A stretch of DNA of 64,000 nucleotides from Plasmodium brasilianum (taxonomy: Eukaryota > Apicomplexa > Aconoidasida > Haemosporida > Plasmodiidae). The number at the start of each line of letters is the position of its first letter. The stretch's first letter is position 1. The notes under the pieces are model-generated. The model searched no databases, was not told the origin of the DNA, and was given only the letters and a program-made list of their open reading frames with translations. Location: NCBI RefSeq assembly GCF_023973825.1, contig NC_090123.1, forward strand, positions 130,001-194,000, read 5' to 3'. Below, in pieces: positions 13,801 to 24,900 of the stretch. A program made the translations under genes and the position numbers.

Positions 13801-14165
13801 TAAATTATAAAAATAACATACAAAAAAATTATTTAAAAGATGATTCCAATAAAAATTATAAATTTTCCAAGAGAAAATACATGAACATAATGTACAAACT
13901 AGAGAACGATGTAAACCAATATAAAAATAGGCACCAAGATGATGAAAATATTAACGTAAGGAATTATATAGAAAAGTATTGTTTAGAAAATGATATTCTG
14001 TTTTTACAAAAGCATGAGCGCAAAGTAAATGGAAATTCTGTTTATTCTATTAATAATTTCTCCATATATATAAACAATAATATTATATACATTTATGAAG
14101 AACATGAATGGAAACCAACCTTATTAAGTGACCTATTAAACAAAGTTTCAAATCATAATACATAA
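10895..14165 (+). CDS. TFIP11/Ntr1-like G-patch splicing factor (frame break in a poly-A run)
   Basis: Likely homologue of tuftelin-interacting protein 11 (yeast Ntr1/Spp382), which activates the Prp43 helicase to take spliceosomes apart in the nucleus. A G-patch lies at about 11290-11400 (GLGFKILRKMGYEDGIGKN). The C-terminal 60 residues (ending HEWKPTLLSDLL) resemble the TFIP11 C-terminus, where a YIY/hydrophobic strand precedes W-x-P-T-x-L. The start is taken at the ATG at 10895 (MDYFSDDLPFADAKNEKV), which runs into 23 A's at 10948-10970. The main frame, open through KKDLTYTNGSQNRKS, continues one base out of phase. No ATG starts the main frame, and a 26-nt intron would be too short. I therefore infer a homopolymer length error or variant in a poly-Lys tract. 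Asn/Asp/Lys-rich insertions enlarge the protein to about 1070 residues. It converges on the next, minus-strand gene. Confidence 0.85.
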
Positions 14166-14652
14166 ATAGGCGTTCACCACGTATTTTTATTAACATCTGA
14201 TCTTTCGTACATTCAACTTTGATTTATTGTTTTGTTTTCAAACAGTTTGTTCTTTTTTACACCTCAATTATAACACTATTTTCTTCTTTTTTTTTTTTTT
14301 TTTTTGATATTCTGTTTTTGTTTTATGTTACTCCAATTTTAAATATGTTATACTTTTTCCTTTAACTTGTCCATATACTTTTTAATTTTTGTTTATTTCT
14401 GTTATATTATTTCCTTTTAATATAATAATAAGACAGTATTTTTTATTTGATTGAATAATTAAACGAGAAAAAAAAAAAGAAAAAAATTTTTTTTAATATA
14501 TCACTATTATTTTATTATATATACATACATATACGAATATATGTGTAAACAAACACGAATGAATAAAGCTATTTTAATGAAACCCCTTTCCTAATTCATT
14601 TGCTGTCAATCCGTTTAGTTCTCTAAGCAAAGAAAAAAATGATAAATTATTA
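14166..14652. other. Convergent 3' intergenic region
   Basis: 487 bp between the stops of two converging genes. It contains poly(T) at 14283-14305, poly(A) near 14466-14480 and TA-rich stretches typical of Plasmodium 3' UTRs and polyadenylation zones. No gene is seen. Confidence 0.6.
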
Positions 14653-15864
14653 TTACATGGAATTACCAAACTTATAATTATTTATTTCTTCTTCCAAATT
14701 CATTATAGTGTCATTTACTGCTTCTAATGGGCTTGACGTGGAAGATCCATCCTTTTTATTTAAGTATGCATAATTATATGCATATGATCCATCGATTTCT
14801 AAATTTTTTTTTTGTTTTTTATCCACTTGCTTTTTCTTCCTTCCAGGATTAATATGACCCCTATTGTAAATGTTGTTTTTATTTATATTATTAACTCTTC
14901 TTGTATACTCTTCATACTTATTATTTCTTTTAATAAATACTCTTTGTTGCTTATCTAGTACCTCATCCTCACTAATATCATTATTACTATCTTCAGACAT
15001 ATTACTATAAACATTTCTTGAAATTACTTCACCATTATTTAAATTTAACATTTTTGCTCGCTTATTTTTCGCATTATTATTACCATTTTGGCGATATTTA
15101 TTCTTAAGAAATTTATTTTTCTTAAAATTTTCATTATTACCATGAAAATTATAATATTCTTGATCTTTTCTATCTTGTACATAGGAATAATTATCATTCT
15201 GTTCACAATGGAATGTATGATTATATCCATTTTGACTATATATATAAGATATATTTTTTTTTTTTTGAGAAAATTATTTTCATTATTTTGAATGACAGAT
15301 TTACGTATAACAATTTTATCATCAGTACTGTTTTCACTATTACTTAATAATTTACTAGTATTATTCTTAAAATCATACTCCTTATGAAAACTCCTAAAAA
15401 TATTTTTTTTTTCTCTTTTTTTATAGAAATTTTCAAAGACATTTTCTTTATTCTCCTCTTTAATTTCATAATTTCCATTGGCTGTGTAACTGTTAATGAA
15501 ATTATCTTTAATTTTTTGCCTTTTCGCGTTAGCATTGGTTGAATATATATTGTTTTCAATTATGCTATATTTATTAAAATTAAAAACGCTACCAGACTCT
15601 GGGGAATAACAATCATCGTCTGATGAAGATTCTTTGCAAACAGAATGCTTGTCAAACTCCATATCATCATTCCATTTTTTAAATTTTATTATGTCACCTA
15701 TATTTTCAATGGCGACCTTTTTATTTGCAATAATATTGTCTTCGTTACATGAATCTAATACACATTCACTCTCTTGTATTGAAAAATTACAAATTCTTTT
15801 TAAGTCTTCTATATATTTAATAAATAAACCCCATCCCTCGTTCTTTTCTCTATTAAAATGAAAT

Positions 15865-15895
<31 letters not shown>

Positions 15896-16081
15896 GTGAA
15901 CACGGAAAATTCTAAATATTACACAGACATATATCTACAACACAAGAATATATTTATTATTAAAAAAATATTATAGTAAAAGGATAATTTCATAAAATAC
16001 ACAATTTGTTTTTTCTTACTCTAAGTCATATCTCAAATTGGGCGGTTTTTTCTTGAACCTATAAGAAATCACTTCAGTCAT
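14653..16081 (-). CDS. Conserved-looking two-exon protein of unknown function (frame break in poly-T)
   Basis: Not recognised. Exon 1 is 16081-16020 (MTEVISYRFKKKPPNLRYDL), with donor GTAAGA. Exon 2 starts at 15849 after TTTTAATAG and reads EKNEGWGLFIKYIEDLKRI, with splice phase 2/1 fitting exactly. The frame runs to a 13-T run at 15254-15266 (plus strand). Beyond it the correct frame is shifted by 2 (or one base is missing) and continues YSQNGYNHTFHCEQND through to the stop at 14653. The predicted protein is about 420 residues: an ordered N-terminus of about 60 residues, then Asn/Lys/Ser-rich low complexity, an acidic stretch (SEDSNNDISEDEV) and a basic segment (PGRKKKQVDKKQKK), suggesting a nuclear protein. 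The 170-nt intron holds a poly(A) run. The ATG at 16081 is chosen because it gives the spliced frame; no other start does. Confidence 0.65.
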
Positions 16082-16858
16082 ATTCTGTTTTTCTTTTTTT
16101 TTTTTTTTCTTAAACAGGGCCACCAAATATTATTTACTTCTCTTAAAGAACACATTAATGTTTTTTAAATCATAGGTAACTTTTGAAGTTAGTCATAATG
16201 ATAGCAATAATAAAAAAAAAATTTATATAAACATATATTTTATATAAAAAATAAAAAAAAAAGAGACGTCTTACATTGTAACTGAAATATACTTAATTAA
16301 AAAGTATTGTGCTCAGAAAATATGAATATATATACATATGTATACGCAATATGTGTAATATATAGTAATTATATAAAAGCACACTTTTAATGGGAATGGC
16401 ACAAACATGTTTAAAAAAAAAAAAAAAAAAAAAAAAAATTTATAAAATGTCAATGTTTAAAAAGGAATAAATTCAATATTAAAGAGGGAAAAAATATATT
16501 TATTAAAAATAAAAAAAAGCTCATTTCGAAACAAATAAAATGTTGATACGGATCATATATATAAAAACACCCACGAATAAGTAAGTAAAGATATAATGTT
16601 CATGTAAGATTTCGCATATATTTTTTTTTTTTTATTCTTTAAAATAGATATATTTTAATATGGAAATATCTGCTTTTAATGATGAATTGTAAGTACATAA
16701 CCTAAAAAATTTTATCTTTAATTCGCTATTTCTAGGAATACCTTAAAATTTGTACGTAATACATTTATTTAAACGTATAATTCTTTTATAAAAAAGAATG
16801 TAATAAACCTAAATATTTTCTTAAACTCCCTTTTCATCTTGTTATTTTCTTCCCTGAA
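16082..16858. promoter_or_regulatory. Divergent intergenic region between the unknown gene and bS16m
   Basis: 777 bp holding both 5' flanks. It has long poly(A/T) runs (16092-16108, 16411-16438, 16621-16633). A short spliced upstream frame is visible on the plus strand: ATG at 16660, donor GTAAGT at 16689, acceptor CTAG ending at 16735, giving about 19 codons (MEISAFNDELNTLKF...). This may be a 5'-UTR intron with an upstream frame for bS16m, or chance. Confidence 0.45.
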
Positions 16859-17500
16859 ATGATAAGAAGATTATTTCTTCCGTATTTTTCAAAAGATAAA
16901 GGCCCCCCAAGAATCAGATGCCAAATAAACGGTGTAAAAAGAAAACGATTTTACAAAATTGTAGTTGCTAATCAAAAAGATAAGAAAAATGGAAAACATA
17001 TAGAAGTCTTAGGTACATATGTGAATAAAAATAATATAAAAGAAAAATTAAACACATATAACATTTCTAATCCTGATAATGATTATTATTATAACAATGT
17101 AGAAAATATTAAAGAAATTAGATTACGATTTAATAGAGTTAAATTTTGGTTAGCTGCAAATTGTAATTTTAGTGATCATATGAAATACGTTTTAAGCTTA
17201 TGTAAAATAATACCTCAGTATCCAATAAAATACAGCAGGAGATGTTCCGACAAATATTATTATAAATATAATGAAATTATAAATAAACATAAATTAATAC
17301 AAGCTGAAAAAATCAACAATTTTTTAAAAACAGATTTAAATATACAATATATGAATAATTTTGATGACCCTACAACAGAACACAAAGAACAAGATGATTA
17401 TATATATACTCCTGAAGAACTTACCTATCTTAAAAAACTATCAAAAAATAGAAATATAGAATTTGAGCATGCAGACAAAATTAGGAAAATCATAAGGTAA
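16859..17500 (+). CDS. Mitochondrial ribosomal protein S16 (bS16m)
   Basis: The N-terminal half has the S16 pattern: PPRIRCQINGVKRKRFYKIV then VVANQKDKKNGKHIEVLGTY (residues about 16-60), matching the bacterial/mitochondrial consensus of basic-x-R-x-x-Y-x-IVVA...G-x-x-IE-x-LG-x-Y. A helical segment IRLRFNRVKFWLAANCNFSD (about 90-110) matches the family's conserved region where the protein covers the start of the 3' minor domain. S16 proteins are usually 80-140 residues; this one has 213 because of an AT-rich basic C-terminal extension. The start is the first ATG in frame and gives MIRRLFLPYF, short and basic as in organellar forms. An organellar small subunit is the only reasonable location; mitochondrion is preferred to apicoplast because no bipartite signal peptide is seen. 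Confidence 0.85.
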   Translation: MIRRLFLPYFSKDKGPPRIRCQINGVKRKRFYKIVVANQKDKKNGKHIEVLGTYVNKNNIKEKLNTYNISNPDNDYYYNNVENIKEIRLRFNRVKFWLAANCNFSDHMKYVLSLCKIIPQYPIKYSRRCSDKYYYKYNEIINKHKLIQAEKINNFLKTDLNIQYMNNFDDPTTEHKEQDDYIYTPEELTYLKKLSKNRNIEFEHADKIRKIIR

Positions 17501-17975
17501 CGCTGATCGTTACGTGCAAACGTTCTTATACACAAACATTAGAAGCTATGAAACCAAGAAAAACAGGAAAAAAATTATATAAATATATATGTATATAATA
17601 TATGCACGATTTGGTTTTTTGCCCGTCCAAAAATTTAATGAAATATCAGGTGAAAAAAGTACTGTTACTACTTATTTTGGAAGCGAATTTTAAATTATGA
17701 AGTGTTTTTTTTTATAAATTACAAATAGATTTAATCTGTATTACATATATGATATTAATTAAAAATTTACTATTTTTTACAAATATGAAAATCATTATTC
17801 TTAGAGGACTGTTCTATTAAATATTTCCCCCTTTCTACTTTTTTTCCTCAATATTATTTATATAGACCTATTTATCCCTGTTATTCTTATTATAACATAT
17901 ATATACATATATATATATATATACAGAAATATCTTCATTTTTTGAGAACTTTTAGTTTAATGATAATTCATATGA

Positions 17976-18008
<33 letters not shown>

Positions 18009-18980
18009 AGAAATTAAATGAGATAACAATTTTTTCCATGCCTTACCCGTGTATATACACAATATTTTCCCCTTTTTTTTTTTTTTTTAAATGTAATGAA
18101 GAAACAGTTTATATATAACACGTTTACCTTCAAGTTTAATTAAGTTATATGTCTTACTATTTCTATTTGTTTTTATATATATTAATAAATCAAGAGAGTA
18201 AATATTTGCATCATATATAAAAATACAGTTCAATAAGCATAATAGATTTTCAAATAATTGCAAAAAAGTAAAAACAAAATTTATCAAAAAAAAATAACAT
18301 ACCGTATCACGAATTAATTAGATTTAATGGTGTGTGAGAATTTTTTTTATTTTTTAAGTGTGCATTTTGGTGTATTACACATTTGAATAATTCTTTCCAA
18401 AAATATACAACATATTGTTTTTGTTACAATATAACGAATACACAAGCACATACACGAATATGTAGGTAAAACAAATGTGTAATTATCTATTACAATTTAA
18501 AAATATAAACTTTCATACCATATGAATGTGTAACTTTGAATTATTGTTTTAACTTTACATTACCTAACAATTTTTTTTTTTTTTCTTTTTTTTTTGTATA
18601 ACATTTTAACATTCTTTTTTTCTTTTTTTATATTTTCCCCTATTCATTTTTTTATAAATTCATTAAAAAATTTACTTTGATGTTTCATAAATTAAAAACA
18701 ACTTAAACATAAAATATTACACTTTTTTTTTTTTACATAAATGAATACATGTTTATATAAACTTATTAACAAACTTTAAATAATTTGTCCCTTAATCGAA
18801 ATGGAAAAATACAAATGATAAAAAAAAGTAATTAATTCATATGTATATAATCTTAGAAACATATTACTACACATAAAGGAATACACACACACATATGTGT
18901 GTGTGTATTTTCCTATGTTCCTTTTTTTTTATTCACTTAATTCGAAAAATTAAAAAAACCTTTATAAAAATCTGAATAAT
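17501..18980. other. Intergenic region, 3' of bS16m and 5' of the TBC gene
   Basis: About 1.5 kb of AT-rich DNA with poly(A) at about 17980-18006, poly(T) at 18072-18088 and 18570-18585, and an ACACAC/GTGTGT dyad at 18883-18907. No coding sequence with normal composition is found on either strand; a 66-codon minus frame at 18087-18287 is AT drift. Confidence 0.6.
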
Positions 18981-21900
18981 ATGAATGATTTGAATAATAA
19001 CGACATATTGAAGAATTATAAGAAAAGCTTAAACGATTTTAAAAATATTGGAAACCCTACTTCAAAATTGAATTTACAGAAAGACATGGAAAATTATAAT
19101 GAAAAAGTTAGTGACACAAACGTGCAAAATGAAAATGCTTGTTCCTATTATACCAAAAATGATGAACATGAAATATTTACTAATAAAAATAACTTTAATA
19201 TAGATTCATTCTTAGTTGATATATCTTTATGTGATTCAACAACATGTGATAGGAACAAATTTAAGAATATAATAAATAAAAAAGAACAAAAATCAGAAAA
19301 AGACAAACTATATGATAGCCTTTTTAATGTACATCAAGATAAATTAAAAGTAAAAAGTAATTTTATAATTAATAATAGCATAGTTAATTATGATATAAAT
19401 CTAAATAACTCTCTTAACAGAATTAGTAAAATAAATTTTATGCAAAAATTTAGAAGAAATGCACGCAATTACCATAGCAATACAAGACGTGAACGCAGAA
19501 TGAATGTATTAGAACGTATAAATCAAGGTAATAGTGACACTGTGGTCACCACTAAATTCAGTACCACTAGCAGTAACAACAAACAGAAGCTAAAGAGTTT
19601 ATATAACTTTAAAGTAGATTTTGAAAGTACCCATTCATACCAAGCAAAGGAAAATGATAAAAATGACAGACCACTTGAAAATAACACGTATTTTAATAAT
19701 TCAAAAAATTCTTATAAAAATAATATGGATAAAATAGAAAAAACAAAAGAAAACAAACTTAATTCGAATCTTCCTAAGGACAATGAAAATAAAAGGAAAA
19801 AAAAACACATATCTGACAACATAAACTCTGTAGATATAAAATACCCAACTATTCTAAACAGTAAAAATAATTTTCCATTTTACTTCAATTATTCAGGCAT
19901 TTCCGAAAACTTTAAAAGTTTAAATAATGTTCAAATGAGTAATAACTCTAATTACGTAAAAACTAGTTATGATCAAATTAAAAAAATAATTCTAGAAGAT
20001 ATGCCTTCCGATAGCAACACTTGGGAAGGAAACAATATTTCTCCAACAGCAAAGAATGAACTAATCTTTGAAGTGAATAAAGAAAAAGAATATTTTAATA
20101 TTTCAAGTTATTTAAATAAGCCCATTCAAGTAACAACAGACAATGATCAAAAAACAAAAATGGTCGAAGCACAAAAAAAAGAGGACCTTGTAAATAAAAA
20201 TAAAAAGAATAATTCAAAGACTTCTTTTGCCTATTTAACAAATGGATGCAAAGAACAAAAACAGTATCTACAAAATTTAGAAAAATTTAATGATCATCTA
20301 AAGAACTATTCTCTGGAAGAAGCAAATATACACATTAAAAATTACAATTTGAGACATTCCTTTGATTTTGATCGAAACGGTAAGTCTACCATAAATGACA
20401 ATTCCATAAAAAACAAATATTTAAAAAAAAAAGCGGAAAAAAGTAACACTAAATTGAATATGTACGAAAGTTTCTTAGATTTTGAAAAAGAATTCAAAAA
20501 TAAAAAGAATCTTGAAAACCTTATTAAAAAAAAGAGTGAAAAAAACACAGAATTATTTTTAAAATTTTCTGGTAACGAAAAAAAAAATATACTTCATTAT
20601 GTTACGAAAAATAATAATTCCCTAAAGTGCACATATAAAGAATACAAGAAAAGTGGTATTTTTCAACCTGTGTCTTTAGGCAAAATTAACAAAGTTAGTA
20701 AAAACCAAGCAATAAGAGAAGAGAGCAGTAATGTTATAAATATTCCCATTAATTTTAAATTAAAAAAAAAATTGAAAAATTGCAAAAACAATGATAATAC
20801 GCACAATGAATCAGTAAAAACTAAACAAAATGACATATTCCCACTGTTAAATGGATATTATACAAATTTTTCAAATACGCAAGAATTGAAAAATTATAAA
20901 TATTCTTTTTTTAATAAATCAGAAATATATGAAACCAATGGACTTGTGATCCCCTTTTTAAAAAAAGACATCATGAATGAAAAAAATATGCATGTTGAAA
21001 ATTTATTTAGTTTAAATGATGATTTCAACTCAAATATAGATGGGACATTGGGAATCTACTCAACAAAATGTAATAAAAACGAGGAAAAAAAAGTTATACT
21101 CAAAAATAATAATGTTACTTATGACAAAGAACATAAGAATAGTTATATACGCATGCAAAACGCCCATAATGATAATGCCAATATAAGCACTGGCATAAGT
21201 ATGCTTCATAAAAATATTTTTCACCGCCAAGAAATACACCAACAAATAATAGGATTACAGACAGAAAATAGTACTCAAGAAACTCAGTCAGAAAGAAAAG
21301 AAATACATAGTGAGTATAACAATTATAATTTCAATAAATCTGAAAAATGTGTTGTGTATAACACAAAGGGAAGCAATAGTGAGGAATATTGTCATAAAGT
21401 AAAAAACGAGCAAAATTTAGTTATTCATAACTTAAATTTAGTTATAAATGGAGAAGACAAACATAAAAAGGTAGAACACGATGACTGTCTCAATGACATA
21501 ATTTTTGAACGAGAAAATAAAACAAATGCAGACATGACAAGTAAAAATAAAAGCTCCAAAAATGGTGATGAAAAAACAGCAGAGTCAACTTACTTATCAA
21601 ATCAGTGGGAAAATTTCCATTGTATATTTTCAAGGGACCCAAATAATGAATTTGCTTTAATAAAAAATACGGAAAATTATAACGACCATAATAACTCATT
21701 TGATTCAGTAAACAGGAATGGAAAGGATAATACACCCGGATCTATGCATGGTGAAGATTTTTATGGAAATATTAACGATATAATTAAAGAAGGGGAATGT
21801 AATACAAATATAAGTCAAATAAAGGATGAAATATGTTCTGCAAAATATTGTAATAATGAACAAAATGATTGTGTTAATAATGAGAATAAATGCACGAATG

Positions 21901-24900
21901 GAAAATACAGAACTAGTAATGAAACAGAAAAAAAAGAAAATGTAAGTGTACAAACTGGAGGAGAATTAGTACAGAAGACAGAAGTAAAAGACGTACTAAT
22001 AAATACTGAAAGTGACGTTAATATTTTAGAATATAACACCAAGAATAATATTAACATAAAGGAAGGGGATAACAAAAATTTTAATGAGAAAATAAAATCT
22101 GAAATTAATAGCAATGAACTCAAAAATGTTAATTATAATATTGGAATGAAAAATGAAAAAAATGGTATATACAATGAAACACCCAATAACCATGTCGAAA
22201 TTATGAGTGAAGATGCAAAAGATGGAGATGCAGAATATCAAACTGATGAGAAACATATGAAGAACCAAAATAACAGTAACAAAATTGAATGCTTAAAAGA
22301 TGAAGTAAAAAGTGAAAACGAAAATTCACATTCGAGAAACATTTATAATATCTGCGAAATAGATGATAAATGTACAAAAGAAACTACTTATGCGGGAAAT
22401 GAGAAAAAAGAAAGCAAAGAAAATGAATTTATCATATATAATGAAAATGTAAAAAGTTCATATAATTACAATAAATGTAAATCCGATTTTGACAGGGAAG
22501 TAGAAAAGAATTACCAAAATGAACAGGAAAAACATCGGAATATCTATGAAAAGAGAGAACACGAAAATAGGATATGCAGAAAAGAAATCCAAGTGGAATC
22601 TAAAATTTATGGTGAGGAAGAAAAAGGAAGTAAAGTTTACAATGAAAATAATCATATTGATAATTACACTCAAGTAAGCCAAAATAAAAAAAATGAACAT
22701 AAATATGAAAAAGATGGAACACTTAATAGTGTAGACACTAGGATAGCTGTAAATGAAGATATTCTTTATGAAAGCAGGGAACATGAAAATCAAAACGATA
22801 TAGAAAAAAACGAACAAATTACAATTGAAAATGATAACATAAATAGCGAAATGGTGACAGAAAATGGTAATAAAAATGGTAATAAAAATGGTGAAAGTAC
22901 AACAAAAAGAACCAATAAAATTTGCGAAATTACAGAAGACAATGTTAATAAAAGTATTGGAATTATGAATAAAACATTTGGTAAAAGCTTTAAATACAAA
23001 AGTCCAGATGAGAATTATGATTTTAACAAAAACACAGGTGATAAAAATATATCAGATGTACAGAAAGCTAGCTGTGTTAATAAAAGTGATAATATGTACA
23101 GTGAAAGAAACTTGGATGAAAAGATTTTTCTTACTATTAATGAACGATTTAAAAGTGACAATCTGGAACAAAGTAATGAGGAAATAGAAAATTTAATTCA
23201 AGAAAATGATTTAGATAAATACAGTCATAACACAAAATGTTTAAATAATTACAGTAATTCAACAAATGAGGCATACACTTTTCCAACTAATGAATATTCA
23301 GAAAAAAAAAACAATATATCAAAGGAGAAAGTGGAGCTTTACAAACTTTTAGAAAATTCATCTTTTGAAAACATTAACAAAATAGAAACAATGAATGAAG
23401 AGTTAGAAGAGGAAATACCATACAAAAGTAATAGATTAAAGGAAGAAAAAACGAACAGTGAAAATCATAAAAGTAACAAAGACAGTCACAGTAAACATAA
23501 TTCATATATAGAAATTAATGAAATTTCAAGCAATGAAATAATTAAGGAATTTAATTGTCTATATATAAAAATAAACAAATATAATTTATTTAAATATTTA
23601 AATATCAACGAAGAGAGGTTAAATTATATTAATTCTCTGTATGATTCATTTGATTATCTTAACAAAACCATAAAAATAGAAAACGATAATAGACATGAAA
23701 ATAAGATTTATCACAGTTACAAAAATGAAACAGATATTATAAAAAGTGACATATACAAAAAATGTTTTGAAGAGAAAATGAATAACATTTTTAACTCTAA
23801 ATTACAGGAAAATCATGATGTTAACATATATTCCGATATAAGTATATTCGATGGAAAGGACATTACGCATGAAAATCGTAATCATTTTCATGACAAATCA
23901 CATAGCATCAATGGAGAGCTACAAGAAAAAATAAATGACACAATTAATACGAATAAATCTGTTGACTCCAACATTTCGAACAAAAAATTACAAAATGATT
24001 TAATCAATTGTAGTGACTTAAATTTTTGCCAAAGAATAAATCTTGAAACACAAGAAAAACAAAGGGTGCACTCGGATATGGGAAATTTAAGCAGTTCTGA
24101 TGAAAATGAAAATAATGACAATGAAGACAATATATGCTACGAAGACATTAAGCGAAATGTATGGTTACAAAATACAGATCTTCATAAAAAGATGAAAAGA
24201 AAAAATATAGTTAAATATATTCAGTTAGAATCTGTTAAGTGTATATTATTATTTTGTTATTTGTATAGCGTCAAATATTTTCAAGGCTTGCATGACATGG
24301 TCATAAGTTTATTTTATTTGAACTTAGAACCATATGAAATTTTTTGTGTTTTTGAAAAAATTTTACATTATTATGCTCCATATTTATATTTAGGAAACAA
24401 AAGTAAATGTATATCCCCATTAAATGATGTAAAATTAGGTAAGTACATGGATAATTACAATTTATCAGATATAACTATTGACATCTGTAATTATAATGGA
24501 AGATTATTCAAGCTATTATTTCAGTTTTTTTTCCCTCGTGTTAGTCATTACTTTGATACAACAGTGAATCACACTTGGCCATCTTTTTTATTCATTAATC
24601 TAAACTTTAGTAAATTCAATAATGTTTTTTGCTTGTTATACACATGGTTACGATTAATAGAAATAAAAGATGAAGGAAATGAAGTAAGCTGCGATTTTAT
24701 TCTTTATTTATTGTCCTTCTTTATGTATAAATTAAAAATTATTAAAAACAAATTTTACAAAAAAGGGAACCTACACAAAATAAACAACACTACCAAATAT
24801 TCATCATTTGAATGTTTTAAAAAGAACGAACGAGAAGCACAAATAGTAGCACAGATAAATGCCAGTATTCCCAAAGTGTATCTAGACGCAGAAAACCAGA

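Noticed and set aside
21490..22999. Cluster of minus-strand Phe/Ile/Leu-rich frames
   Set aside because: Antisense of Asn/Lys/Glu codons in the TBC gene's low-complexity region.
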